A program made the position numbers and the translations under genes. 38,788 bases of DNA from Pseudoprimorskyibacter sp. (GTDB lineage: Bacteria; Pseudomonadota; Alphaproteobacteria; Rhodobacterales; Rhodobacteraceae). The stretch is taken from assembly GCA_029251265.1 (NCBI GenBank), contig JAQXDR010000180.1:1-38788 (forward strand), in the 5' to 3' direction. Of the stretch, positions 16,905-25,727 are shown piece after piece (within the stretch, counting starts at the first letter, position 1; each line of letters starts with the position of its first letter). Below the pieces are notes generated by a model that worked only from the letters and a program-made list of their open reading frames with translations, searched no databases and was not told the DNA's origin.

Positions 16905-17894
16905 TTAGTCACAAACGCGCAAAACGATTTTTCCGATATGGGCAGAGCTTTCCATCCGCGCATGTGCGGCGGCTGCCTCTGCCAGGGGAAATTCGCTGTC
17001 GAACACTGGCGCTATGCGGCCTGCATTTAAAACAGGCCATACCTTGTGCAACAACTCATCTGCAATTCGGGCTTTTGCGAGATCACTCTGTGGTCTTAAG
17101 GTCGAGCCCGTAATCGTTTGGCGTCGGACCATCAACGGAGCAAGGTTCAGTTTGACCACGGGTCCCTGCAGAAATGCAATCTGAACAAGCCGACCGTCTT
17201 CGGCCAATGTGGCGAGGTTACGCTGGATGTAATCCCCTCCGACCATATCTAGGATTATATCTGCGCCACCCTCGTTTTGCAGCACGTCCACATAATCTTC
17301 ATTGTGATAGTTGATTGCACGTTCCGCACCGAGTGCAAGGCAGGCTTTGCATTTCTCTTCAGAGCCAGCTGTGACGAACACCCGAGCACCAAAGACCCGC
17401 GCCAGCTGGATTGCTGTGGTTCCGATTCCTGATGATCCGCCATGGATGAGAAACCGTTCGCCCGCTTGCAGGCCGCCCCGCATGAAGACATTGCTCCAAA
17501 CGGTGAAGAATGTTTCAGGCAAGCAGGCCGCATCCCGCATCGACATACCTGTTGGAATTGGCAGGCAATGCGCGGCGGGTGTAACAACATAGTCCGCATA
17601 GCCCCCGCCTGGCAGGAGGGCACAGACCTGATCCCCCATTGCCAACGTATGGACATCCGATCCCAGTGCCACCACTTCGCCAGAAGCCTCCAAACCGGGA
17701 AGATCGCTTGCTCCGGGGGGGGGATTATAGCTTCCTGCGCGTTGCAAGGCATCTGGACGGTTCACACCAGCATACGCGACTTTGAGCAGAACTTGTCCGG
17801 GACCCGGAGTAGGTAAGGGACGATTGAACGTCATTTTCAAGACGTTCGGTCCACCTGGTTCGGTTATTTCAACGGCGCGCATCGTTTGGGTCAT
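16905..17894 (-). CDS. Zinc-independent NAD(P)H quinone oxidoreductase (PIG3/Qor type)
   Basis: This medium-chain dehydrogenase of 329 residues lacks the zinc ligands of alcohol dehydrogenases and matches the Qor/PIG3 group. It begins MRAVEITEPGGPNVLKM after a short leader. It has the substrate-side motif AGVNRPDALQRAGSY, and the nucleotide-binding motif LIHGGSSGIGTTAIQLAR lies in the Rossmann domain. I place the start at ATG 17894, preceded by AAAGGA at good spacing, rather than at 17963, whose extra 23 residues look non-coding. Such enzymes reduce quinones with NADPH. A run of nine identical bases (17715-17723, CCC codons for three prolines) lies within the gene and could be slippage-prone. 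Confidence 0.92.
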   Translation of the reverse strand: MTQTMRAVEITEPGGPNVLKMTFNRPLPTPGPGQVLLKVAYAGVNRPDALQRAGSYNPPPGASDLPGLEASGEVVALGSDVHTLAMGDQVCALLPGGGYADYVVTPAAHCLPIPTGMSMRDAACLPETFFTVWSNVFMRGGLQAGERFLIHGGSSGIGTTAIQLARVFGARVFVTAGSEEKCKACLALGAERAINYHNEDYVDVLQNEGGADIILDMVGGDYIQRNLATLAEDGRLVQIAFLQGPVVKLNLAPLMVRRQTITGSTLRPQSDLAKARIADELLHKVWPVLNAGRIAPVFDSEFPLAEAAAAHARMESSAHIGKIVLRVCD

Positions 17895-18141
17895 AAGAGG
17901 TCCTTTCATTGCGCATAAGCTTATCAGGCTAACGAAGTGGGGGAAACTATCGCGATGGCGCAAAGACGATGTCGGTCAGTTTGAAATCCCCTGTTTGCGC
18001 ACTTTCGGCCAACATCCTGCGAAGGCCCCGTATGGGCCAGCCTTGTTTGCCGCGACCAGAGGATGACCTGCCCCAAGTTCCCAACCTAATGGAAAATCGT
18101 GCCTTAATGACAGTTGTGCAGCCAAGCCGTTTTTGCAGATG

Positions 18142-18843
18142 CTATGGCGTATCTTTATACATAAATGCGTTAAATCGCCCTGGTAAGTCATTGGGCATCT
18201 GCGGCGGGCGCACACGCGATAGAAGTTTTTCGGCGCCTTGCACAAACGGCCCAAGCCCGGGCGCCTTGCGCATTTGCCCTTTTATTTTTTCTATCTGCAT
18301 CACGTTGTCGATACGTCTGTCTAAGAACTCCCACGTTGCCTGATGCTCGGACGAATCGTCGCCCAACCAATACAGGACGGTTGCCGAATAGACCCCAGAC
18401 AAGGTCGCGCGTTTGCTGTACCAATTATGATCGGTCGAGGTGTCGCCAAGAATGGTCCAGATCCGATCTGCTGTTCCCCAAATCGCCTTGGCCCCATCGG
18501 GCGCGTTCATCGGCAAGGCCATTAACGTGCCCCCCCGACGCACGGCTTCTTTATCATCAATACCTTCTAACCTGAGGCGCACGGCCAGCGCTATCTTGTC
18601 ACGAAACCGTAACCCATTAAGATCTCTTGATCTTATCGCTGCTTCCATTGCCGCGTCGCCCTGCCGGTGAAAGGCCAGTGCCAGGTCAGTGGCCCGTCTG
18701 GGGAACAGGGCGCGCGCAACTGTGGGATCGACACCGCTGTCAGCCACAGCTGCGTGAAAACAGGCGTCTGACCAACCGTCAAAGGCCACATGGGGCAGGG
18801 CGGCTTGCAAAAGGGCGGTTTGTGGGTCGTTCAATCTGGTCAC
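18142..18843 (-). CDS. COQ9 family protein (rpsU-divergently transcribed)
   Basis: The product belongs to the COQ9 family, whose members bind lipids and support the hydroxylation steps of ubiquinone synthesis. Typical segments are LLQAALPHVAFDGWSDACF, then VARALFPRRATDLALAFHR, and the central ALPMNAPDGAKAIWGTADRIW. An AAGGAG Shine-Dalgarno lies nine bases before GTG 18843, giving 233 residues that begin at the conserved region. The longer frame (ATG 18876 or 18918) has no comparable signal. The family's old name, rpsU-divergently transcribed protein, fits the layout here exactly: rpsU starts about 105 bases away on the other strand. Confidence 0.92.
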   Translation of the reverse strand: MTRLNDPQTALLQAALPHVAFDGWSDACFHAAVADSGVDPTVARALFPRRATDLALAFHRQGDAAMEAAIRSRDLNGLRFRDKIALAVRLRLEGIDDKEAVRRGGTLMALPMNAPDGAKAIWGTADRIWTILGDTSTDHNWYSKRATLSGVYSATVLYWLGDDSSEHQATWEFLDRRIDNVMQIEKIKGQMRKAPGLGPFVQGAEKLLSRVRPPQMPNDLPGRFNAFMYKDTP

Positions 18844-18862
18844 GGGCGGTTGCTCCTTTGGG
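18837..18862 (-). promoter_or_regulatory. Ribosome binding site that decides the COQ9 start
   Basis: On the minus strand, AAGGAG lies nine bases before a GTG. No comparable site precedes the upstream in-frame ATG codons at 18876 and 18918. It supports the shorter COQ9-family protein, whose N-terminus then matches the usual family start. Confidence 0.7.
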
Positions 18863-18947
18863 TGACTGGACACCATTTTACAATCATGGTAGCACGCGGG
18901 TTCCTGCAATCCATGCAACTTAAACCTAGAAAGGTGGTGACAACCAC

Positions 18948-19154
18948 ATGCAGGTCAGTGTTCGCGACAACAATGTCGATCAGGCGCTTCGTGCGCTCAA
19001 GAAAAAGCTCCAGCGCGAGGGCGTATTTCGTGAAATGAAGCTTAAGCAGCATTTCGAAAAGCCGTCCGAGAAAAAAGCGCGCGAGAAGGCCGAGGCCATC
19101 CGCCGTGCCCGCAAGCTGGCGCGTAAGAAAGCGCAGCGCGAAGGGATGCTCTGA
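18948..19154 (+). CDS. rpsU: 30S ribosomal protein S21
   Basis: S21 is a small basic protein of the 30S subunit platform. The 68-residue product begins [20 protein letters not shown] and ends with a lysine/arginine-rich helix, as in alphaproteobacterial S21. An AAAGGTGGTGA ribosome binding site lies ahead of the ATG. It is divergent from the COQ9-family gene and is followed by a GC-rich hairpin terminator at about 19203. Confidence 0.98.
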   Translation: MQVSVRDNNVDQALRALKKKLQREGVFREMKLKQHFEKPSEKKAREKAEAIRRARKLARKKAQREGML

Positions 19155-19202
19155 GTAATATCGCCCAAGGGCGTTCTTTCTGAGAGTGGACACACTTTGA
19201 TG

Positions 19203-19236
19203 ACCCCCCGGCCTTTGGTTCGGGGGTTTGTCTTTT
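19203..19236 (+). terminator. Rho-independent terminator after rpsU
   Basis: A run ACCCCCCG pairs with CGGGGGT across a loop of about ten bases and is followed by TTTGTCTTTT. It lies about 48 bases after the rpsU stop codon. The stem is six to seven pairs with a one-base length difference between arms, and the T tract is interrupted, so it is good but not perfect. Confidence 0.75.
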
Positions 19237-19286
19237 GGGTGTCCCAAGTCCTTGCGGCTGATTACGAAAAAGCATGGTAGCATTTC

Positions 19287-20087
19287 CTAATGGGCGGGTG
19301 CGGCCACCGGATCCAAAAGCGTTCGACCCCCGTCTACAGTCATAATTTGACCGGTGATAAAGCCTGCCCCTTCAGAAGCAAGATACTGCACGGCATCAGC
19401 CAATTCTCGGGGGGCTGCAATTCGCCCGAGAGGTGTGTGATCTTCTATATCCTCACGAAAAGAGCGGTTTTTTTTCAAAGCCCCTTTCAAGCTTTCTGAC
19501 ATGACCGAACCAAAAGCAACAGCGTTTACCCGAATGCGTTTAGGCGCAAGTGCCACGGCCATGGAACGGGTCATCTGGTCTAGGGCTGCGGTTGAAACAG
19601 AATAGGCCATCAGGTCGGGATGCGTGCGCCGCGCCGCAATAGAAGACAAGTTTACGATTGCGCCCGCCTGCCGGTCAGAATCTGGATCTGCCTGCTTTAT
19701 CATACGCTTGGCGACAAGCTGGGACAGTCGTAGTGCTGTGATCATGTTTTGTTCAAGCATCACGCTGATCGAATTATCGTCAAGGTTTAAAGGATCAGAG
19801 GGAATGATTTGTCGGCTTCCGTTCACCAGAATATCCACTCTGTCAAAAGCATCCAGTGTCGCCGATAGCAAATTTGCGATGCTCAGGCGTTCGCGCAGAT
19901 CTCCTGCAAAACTGCGTATGGCTCCGTCTTCGGGAAGGACTCCCAACTCATTTTCCAAACCGGCCTCGTCCATGTCTGCGAACATGACATTGGCGCCTTG
20001 ATTGGCAAAATGACGTGCTATTGCCAATCCGACACCATTTGCTGCACCTGTGACGATGGCCGTTTTGCCTTCGATAGAGAATGACAT
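19287..20087 (-). CDS. SDR-family protein lacking the catalytic lysine
   Basis: The 266-residue protein has the short-chain dehydrogenase fold. TGAANGVG (13-20) binds the cofactor, FADMDE follows beta-2, and the C-terminal FITGQIMTVDGGRTL is standard. The expected YxxxK active site reads YSVST (162-166), so Thr replaces the catalytic Lys, and the NNAG motif reads VNGSR. It may therefore be a non-classical or inactive SDR, or act by a different mechanism. The active-site Ser (LSS, about 148-149) is kept. I chose ATG 20087, with AAAGGA five bases ahead, over the upstream TTG at 20111. It lies 42 bases after the rsmC-like gene and probably ends the clpS operon. Confidence 0.85.
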   Translation of the reverse strand: MSFSIEGKTAIVTGAANGVGLAIARHFANQGANVMFADMDEAGLENELGVLPEDGAIRSFAGDLRERLSIANLLSATLDAFDRVDILVNGSRQIIPSDPLNLDDNSISVMLEQNMITALRLSQLVAKRMIKQADPDSDRQAGAIVNLSSIAARRTHPDLMAYSVSTAALDQMTRSMAVALAPKRIRVNAVAFGSVMSESLKGALKKNRSFREDIEDHTPLGRIAAPRELADAVQYLASEGAGFITGQIMTVDGGRTLLDPVAAPAH

Positions 20088-20129
20088 GGCGGTCCTTTGT
20101 GCGATTGCCAAATATTACCGTACTTGATT

Positions 20130-21092
20130 TTAGCGTCTCAGACGAGGGGTATCGGCCACAAGGATTTTAAACCCCCCAGATGTATTAATCGAGGTGATTT
20201 TTGAAAATGTTGTCTGCAAGGTGGCCTCATAGGGGAGATGTCTGTTCGCAACCATATACAGCTTGCCCTTTGGCATCAAAATACGCGCTGCTGTCTGTAT
20301 AAACGCCTGACCAAGCTCGGGTTTGCCCTTGCGTCCCTCGTGAAACGGAGGGTTCATAATGACCGTGTGCATCTTTGTCTGAGGTGCCCAAGTGGTCGCA
20401 TCAGCCCAATGGAAGCGCGCTCTGGCGTCGCAGACATTGTGTTGCGCACAAGCAAGTGCATCGTTGTCGGCCTCGACAAGATGTAGCTCACTTACTGATT
20501 CATGTTTTAAAATTTGTCGGGACAGAAAGCCCCAGCCAGCGCCCAGATCAGCTACACGACCCGATAAATCCGGAAGATGTGCCAAAAGTGCTCGCGATCC
20601 CGAATCGGGACCATCAGCCGAAAAGACCCCAGGATACGTGGAAAATCCGCCAATATCCCGCATTTTCGGCAACCAGTCGTCAAACTTGCCACCACAGAAC
20701 CAAAAACACCTTCCGTGGGCTTTGGGAACGTGCCCAAGGATAGACTGTGTCCGGGCTTTTACAGCCCCTAAGAGCGTGTCCACCCCATCGGTTTTCGCGC
20801 CATCTACAACAATCACGCCGGCCCCTACTGCCTGGGATGCCTGCGCGATCCACGATTTGGCACGCGCCTTTTCACGGGGAAGCGTGATCAGTGCCATGGC
20901 CGCTGTGCCATCGGGGTAGGTTGTGCAGGTCCAGCCCATGCTTTTGAGCGCATCCGTTTCGGGACGCGACGGTGAAACAATCACGGCTTTGTCCTTGGCC
21001 ACCGGAGGAATGGCTGACCCAAAGCACATTACGTGTCCGTCAGACAACTCCAACAGCCCATGTTTCAGGCAGTGTTCAAAGCGATGGGCCAC
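20130..21092 (-). CDS. rsmC: RsmC-type class I SAM-dependent rRNA guanine-N2 methyltransferase
   Basis: The 320-residue protein has a degenerate N-terminal half and a C-terminal class I methyltransferase domain, the two-domain layout of RsmC, which makes m2G1207 in E. coli 16S rRNA. Motif I is DLGAGWGF (182-189) and the catalytic motif is NPPF (247-250), continuing HEGRKGKPELGQAFIQTA. The target base is inferred from the family. The start appears to be GTG at 21092, 12 bases after the clpS stop, with no strong ribosome binding site. An SDR-like gene follows. RlmG is an alternative family member, but the size suits RsmC better. Confidence 0.87.
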   Translation of the reverse strand: MAHRFEHCLKHGLLELSDGHVMCFGSAIPPVAKDKAVIVSPSRPETDALKSMGWTCTTYPDGTAAMALITLPREKARAKSWIAQASQAVGAGVIVVDGAKTDGVDTLLGAVKARTQSILGHVPKAHGRCFWFCGGKFDDWLPKMRDIGGFSTYPGVFSADGPDSGSRALLAHLPDLSGRVADLGAGWGFLSRQILKHESVSELHLVEADNDALACAQHNVCDARARFHWADATTWAPQTKMHTVIMNPPFHEGRKGKPELGQAFIQTAARILMPKGKLYMVANRHLPYEATLQTTFSKITSINTSGGFKILVADTPRLRR

Positions 21093-21104
21093 GATAGCCG
21101 ACGC

Positions 21105-21431
21105 CTATTCCTTTTCCATGGTACATTGCAGCGGGTGTTGATGTCGCCGTGCAAAATCCATGACCTGTCCAACCTTAGTTTCCGCAACTTCGTGACTGAA
21201 AACGCCTACAACGGCCACTCCCTTTTTATGTACGGTCAACATAATTTCGAACGATTGTGCGTGGTTGAGGCCAAAAAAACGTTCCAACACATGCACCACG
21301 AACTCCATGGGTGTGTAGTCGTCGTTCAAAAGCAGCACCTTGTACAGCGGTGGGCGCTTTGTTTTTGGTTTGGTTTCGACAACGACCGAGGTATCCCCGT
21401 CGTCTGGGTTTCCAGAACCTTGAGTGGACAT
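21105..21431 (-). CDS. clpS: ATP-dependent Clp protease adaptor ClpS
   Basis: ClpS delivers N-degron substrates to ClpAP by binding destabilising N-terminal residues. The 108-residue product from ATG 21431 has a disordered acidic N-terminus and then the ClpS core: [20 protein letters not shown] with the substrate-contacting Asn-Asp-Asp, then [20 protein letters not shown]. Its length matches the family. An in-frame ATG at 21485 would add 18 unconserved residues, and neither start has a strong ribosome binding site. clpA is not in the window. It leads the clpS-rsmC-SDR gene run. Confidence 0.96.
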   Translation of the reverse strand: MSTQGSGNPDDGDTSVVVETKPKTKRPPLYKVLLLNDDYTPMEFVVHVLERFFGLNHAQSFEIMLTVHKKGVAVVGVFSHEVAETKVGQVMDFARRHQHPLQCTMEKE

Positions 21432-21564
21432 AACCGTGTCGTTAAAGTGCATAATCAATGGTATCATCGCAGTATCATGTAACATCTACAAAGCAGATCT
21501 CGCGTGGCTCAATGATATGTTCAAAACATCAAACCGCGCAGGACCAATAGCTATATAACGCCTT

Positions 21565-21580
21565 CTTTGCTTATGCAAAG
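21565..21580. promoter_or_regulatory. Perfect 16-base inverted repeat between clpS and the HAD gene
   Basis: CTTTGC and GCAAAG flank a TTAT spacer in the divergent clpS/HAD intergenic region, 39 bases before the HAD start. Its size and position fit a dimeric repressor or activator site. I cannot name the regulator. Confidence 0.35.
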
Positions 21581-21618
21581 TCCTAGCACGCCGATAACCT
21601 ACATTTGGCAGGAAAAAT

Positions 21619-22323
21619 ATGACACGCAAGCTACGATGTATCGCCTTTGATGCTGATGATACCCTTTGGCACAATGAACGTTTTTTTAGTCTGAGCCAGG
21701 TGCGCTTTGTCGAATTGCTGTCAGATTATGCGCCGCGTGACCAGCTTAATGCACGCTTGATCGAGGCGGAACGACGCAACCTTGGACGTTATGGATTTGG
21801 TGTGAAAGGCTTCGTGCTTTCGATGATTGAAAGTGCGTTGGATGTAACCGACAATCACGTGCCCGGATCGGTTGTTCGCGCCTTGATTGATACAGGACAA
21901 GAGATGTTGGATCACCCTATTGAACTTTTGCCGTATGCCCGCGAAGCAATCGAGGCCCTTGCCGCGGACTATTCGATTTTTCTGATAACCAAAGGGGACC
22001 TTTTGCATCAGGAGCGTAAGCTGGCCCATTCGGGTCTGGGAGAGCTTTTTGATGCGGTTCATATCGTTTCGGATAAATCACCTGAAGTATATGCTCGTAT
22101 TTTTGCGCAGACATCTGGGGGCCCGTCAGCGTGCATGATGGTTGGAAACTCTATGAAATCGGATGTCCGACCAGCGCTGGCTGCTGGTGCTTGGGGTGTT
22201 TTTGTTCCCCATGATCTTGAGTGGGAACTTGAAATGGCACCAAAGCCATTGACGCATCCCTATTACCGCGAAATTGCCGATTTGGGTGCTTTGCCTGAGC
22301 TGGTCGCTGGACTTTTGAATTAG
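21619..22323 (+). CDS. HAD-family hydrolase (phosphatase-like)
   Basis: The 234-residue protein is a haloacid-dehalogenase-superfamily hydrolase. Motif I is FDADDTLW with the nucleophile Asp11 and Asp13. A helical C1-type cap follows. Motif II is LITKGD, motif III is the Lys in SDKSPEVY, and motif IV is VGNSMKSDVRPALAAG. All catalytic residues are present, so an active Mg-dependent phosphatase is expected. Its substrate is not evident, and YjjG-like nucleotidase or sugar-phosphatase activity are both possible. The gene is divergent from clpS, with a purine-rich AGGAAAAAT stretch ahead of ATG 21619. Confidence 0.9.
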   Translation: MTRKLRCIAFDADDTLWHNERFFSLSQVRFVELLSDYAPRDQLNARLIEAERRNLGRYGFGVKGFVLSMIESALDVTDNHVPGSVVRALIDTGQEMLDHPIELLPYAREAIEALAADYSIFLITKGDLLHQERKLAHSGLGELFDAVHIVSDKSPEVYARIFAQTSGGPSACMMVGNSMKSDVRPALAAGAWGVFVPHDLEWELEMAPKPLTHPYYREIADLGALPELVAGLLN

Positions 22324-22533
22324 GGTCTTTTCAGGGCGGATTGTGGATTTTATTTGCAATCTTAAGATATCACATTCATTTAGTATAATAAGCGTATGCA
22401 AATACAACATATTGTGTGTTTCAAAGGGTATGCAAAAGTGAATTTTACCCCTCACTGCGCTTCATTTGTAAGACGCTTTATGGTAGCGTCACCGACAATA
22501 CCCGTGATCAAACCAACGGGCACTGAGGCAGTT

Positions 22534-23997
22534 ATGGCTATATATTTGGCAAATGCGCGATCAAATGCGCAGCTATTGTGGACGGGTGTGCGGCCATATG
22601 CGCGGCTTATCCTCACCGTATGCGCATTGGTTCTGTGGGCTCTTTCAGCCTTTCAGGTGTCAGCCGCACCGTATGCAGCACTGGTTATGGACGCCAGATC
22701 GGGCAAGGTTTTATTTGCGCGTAATGCCAATACACAACTACATCCTGCGTCACTGACCAAAATGATGACACTTTACGTTGCATTTCAGGCTGTTGAAAAT
22801 AACGAAATTTCACTAGATACTCTTGTCACTGTGTCGCGAAAAGCGGCTGGCGAAGAACCTTCGCGTTTGGGGCTACGAACAGGGCAAAAGATCAAATTAC
22901 GCTATCTAATTCGCGCGGCAGCTGTGAAATCTGCGAATGATGCTGCGACAGCTTTAGCCGAGGCTATTTCTGGATCCGAGGCCGCCTTTGCAAGACGCAT
23001 GAACCGAGTTGCCCAACAGATGGGGATGACGCGGACGAGATTTCGCAATGCGCACGGCCTGACGGAAAAAGGCCATCTGAGTACCGCCCGTGACATGACC
23101 GCGCTGGGGCGTCACTTGATCTACGACTATCCGCAGTATTACAATTTGTTCTCGCGCCTGACTGCAGATGCGGGTGTGCGCAATGTATCGCATACAAATC
23201 GCCGACTGCTGAACAGCTACCGTGGGGCCGATGGAATAAAAACCGGATACACCCGCGCGGCTGGCTTCAATCTTGTGGCCTCTGCAGAACGTGGCCAAGA
23301 ACGCGTCATTGCCACAGTGTTTGGTGGTCGCAGCGTAACTTGGCGGAATGCGAAAGTAGCTGAACTGTTGGATCTTGGGTTTCGACGGGCTCCAAGCAAA
23401 GTCGCGCGGTCCATGCCTTCAAAGCCTGCGTACTTAGGGCGTGATGGGGGAGGAGGGACAACCCGCATCACAAACGCCAGCCCTGACCCAGGACGTGTAG
23501 GCCGGGCCACGCGCAGTGCGCGCGCAGCAGTAACCCGATCTTTACGCCCGGTCAGTCGAGGGGGCGAAGATGTTTCGCCCACAATTGGCCAAGAGAAGAT
23601 GAACGATCTTTTGGCAGAAGCACAGCTGATGGAAGTTGCGTCAAAGCCTCCTGCGCCACAGATCAGGGCCCTGGATCTGTCATTGGAAAGTACCGCAGAT
23701 ACGGATTTGGAGCCTGAACCGCAAGTGCGCGTTGTCTCGCGCCGAAGCCGAGCTGGGCCACGTGAATGGGCAATTTCAATCGGAACGCATAACATGGAAT
23801 TTCATGCGCAAAAAATGCTGCTTAGAACGGCGCTTCTTGAGATGGAAACACTCAATGGCGCTGAACGTCGCATTATCGCGCAAGGGGGGAAATTTGATGC
23901 ACGGTTTTATGGATTGACACAGTCCGCTGCAGAAATGGCCTGTCGCAGGTTGCAGGCACGACATCTAACTTGCCAAACCCTAAATACGGCCAGCTAA
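22534..23997 (+). CDS. dacA: D-alanyl-D-alanine carboxypeptidase with C-terminal SPOR domain
   Basis: This peptidase S11 (PBP5/6-like) protein removes the terminal D-Ala of peptidoglycan pentapeptides in the periplasm. I start at ATG 22534 (487 residues), preceded by GAGG, because it gives a proper signal peptide (hydrophobic 25-45, cleavage near SAA-P). The frame itself opens at 22396. Catalytic motifs are SLTK (73-76), SAN within VKSANDAAT, and KTG within DGIKTGYTRAAG. A charged linker (about 320-400) leads to a SPOR-like domain (about 405-485, EWAISIGTHNMEFHAQKML), which in other proteins binds denuded septal glycan. A division-site role is therefore plausible. Confidence 0.92.
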   Translation: MAIYLANARSNAQLLWTGVRPYARLILTVCALVLWALSAFQVSAAPYAALVMDARSGKVLFARNANTQLHPASLTKMMTLYVAFQAVENNEISLDTLVTVSRKAAGEEPSRLGLRTGQKIKLRYLIRAAAVKSANDAATALAEAISGSEAAFARRMNRVAQQMGMTRTRFRNAHGLTEKGHLSTARDMTALGRHLIYDYPQYYNLFSRLTADAGVRNVSHTNRRLLNSYRGADGIKTGYTRAAGFNLVASAERGQERVIATVFGGRSVTWRNAKVAELLDLGFRRAPSKVARSMPSKPAYLGRDGGGGTTRITNASPDPGRVGRATRSARAAVTRSLRPVSRGGEDVSPTIGQEKMNDLLAEAQLMEVASKPPAPQIRALDLSLESTADTDLEPEPQVRVVSRRSRAGPREWAISIGTHNMEFHAQKMLLRTALLEMETLNGAERRIIAQGGKFDARFYGLTQSAAEMACRRLQARHLTCQTLNTAS

Positions 23998-24113
23998 ATT
24001 TTTGCGGCATCACAGTCTGATTGTTGTGCGATCTAGCATCACATTCGCGGAACCATTATAGAACGCGCCTAATCCCAGTAAAATTTATGGTCCAGAGGCT
24101 TAAAAACCTATCC

Positions 24114-25727
24114 CTATCCACTAACGGCAGCGTCAGGTGCGTTATGACTAAGCGCTGCGGCAAGCAGTGTTCGTGTATAGTCGGTTTGGGGATTGGTAAA
24201 AATGTCGTGGGCGTTGCCTGCTTCAACAACATCGCCCCTTTGCATCACGAACACTCGGTGCGACATAGCCTGTATAACTTTGAGGTCGTGGCTGATAAAA
24301 ACATATGCCAACCCGTATTTGCGTTGCAAGTTTCGTAGCAGATCAACAATCTGGACCTGCACGGTCATATCCAGCGCCGATGTTGGCTCGTCCAAAACAA
24401 CAAGCTTTGGCCGCAGGACCATGGCACGCGCAATTGCAATACGTTGACGCTGACCGCCGGAAAATTCGTGTGGATACCGGTGACGCCACTCGGGATCCAA
24501 TCCTACTTCGGCCAACACATCCGTGACTAGATCATCATGCGGCCTTCCGTCTGGACTGCCATGGACCTCAAGGCCTTCTGCGATAATCTGTGCACAGGTC
24601 ATCCTGGGACTAAGACTGCCAAAGGGGTCTTGAAACACGATCTGCATGTCCGAGCGCGCGAACCGCAAGTCTTTTGTCGACCAAGATCGCATGTTCTGCC
24701 CATCGAACCGCAACCCACCCTTGGAATTGATCAACCGCATAATTGCCAAAGCCAATGTGGTTTTTCCAGATCCAGATTCTCCGACGATACCAACTGTTTC
24801 CCCAGCCCTTACAGCCAATGTTGCACTATTTACGGCCTTGATATGGCCAACAGTGCGACGCAGCAGGCCTCGTTGAACGGGGAACCAAATGCGCAGTTCG
24901 TCGGCCGCAACAACAATTGGGGCGTCGGCCGGCACCGGGTCCGGAGACCCAGCAGATGCAGCTGACAATAACATCTGCGTGTAGGGATGTTGTGGATTGC
25001 CAAAAATCTTGGATGTTGGGCCGGTTTCTACGATTTTCCCGTCTTTCATCACACATACCCGATCTGCGATACGACGAACCACGCCTAGATCATGGGTGAT
25101 GAACATCAGGCTCATACCTTCGGAGCGTTTCAATTCCGCCAAAAGCTCGAGGATTTGGGCCTGAATTGTCACGTCGAGCGCGGTTGTGGGTTCGTCTGCG
25201 ATCAAAAGGTCCGGACCATTGGCAAGTGCCATCGCAATCATCACGCGCTGGCGTTGTCCACCTGAAAGTTGATGCGGATAGGCATCCAGTCGGGTTTCGG
25301 GATCCTGTATCCCAACCTTGTGCAAGAGTTCCAGAATACGTGCGCGAGCGGCATCCCCGGTGAGGCCCTGATGCAACGCGAGACTCTCACCAAGCTGTTT
25401 TTGCAATGTATGCAATGGGTTAAGTGACGTCATCGGCTCTTGAAAAATAAAGCTGATATCATTGCCCCGAATGCCGCGCAGGGTCTTGTCGTTGGCATTC
25501 ACCATTTCGGTGCCACGATAGGTCACTGATCCCTGAACTTTTGCCGTATCCCCCAACAAGGAAACCGTTGATAGAGCAGTCACAGATTTACCCGAGCCAG
25601 ACTCGCCAACCAATGCCAATGTTTCACCTTTGTGAACTTCAAATGACACGCCGTTGACCGCAGGGATCAAAGAGCCGTCTTGCGAAAAGCTGACACTCAG
25701 ATCACAGACTTGGAGAAGCGCAGTCAT
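24114..25727 (-). CDS. yejF: Peptide/microcin ABC transporter, fused ATP-binding protein
   Basis: The 537-residue protein fuses two oligopeptide-type ABC ATPase domains. Each has a Walker A motif ([12 protein letters not shown] near the N-terminus, [12 protein letters not shown] in the second half). Each also has a signature and Walker B region ([15 protein letters not shown] with [12 protein letters not shown], and [15 protein letters not shown] with [12 protein letters not shown]). This fused layout is that of YejF, whose system imports peptides and microcin C in enterobacteria. The start ATG overlaps the yejE stop as ATGA. It is the last gene of the operon and powers the YejB/YejE permease. 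Confidence 0.94.
   Translation of the reverse strand: MTALLQVCDLSVSFSQDGSLIPAVNGVSFEVHKGETLALVGESGSGKSVTALSTVSLLGDTAKVQGSVTYRGTEMVNANDKTLRGIRGNDISFIFQEPMTSLNPLHTLQKQLGESLALHQGLTGDAARARILELLHKVGIQDPETRLDAYPHQLSGGQRQRVMIAMALANGPDLLIADEPTTALDVTIQAQILELLAELKRSEGMSLMFITHDLGVVRRIADRVCVMKDGKIVETGPTSKIFGNPQHPYTQMLLSAASAGSPDPVPADAPIVVAADELRIWFPVQRGLLRRTVGHIKAVNSATLAVRAGETVGIVGESGSGKTTLALAIMRLINSKGGLRFDGQNMRSWSTKDLRFARSDMQIVFQDPFGSLSPRMTCAQIIAEGLEVHGSPDGRPHDDLVTDVLAEVGLDPEWRHRYPHEFSGGQRQRIAIARAMVLRPKLVVLDEPTSALDMTVQVQIVDLLRNLQRKYGLAYVFISHDLKVIQAMSHRVFVMQRGDVVEAGNAHDIFTNPQTDYTRTLLAAALSHNAPDAAVSG

Noticed and set aside
23217-23795. Minus-strand frame of 192 codons opposite the carboxypeptidase gene
   Set aside because: Arg/Ser/Pro-rich shadow of a well-supported coding region.
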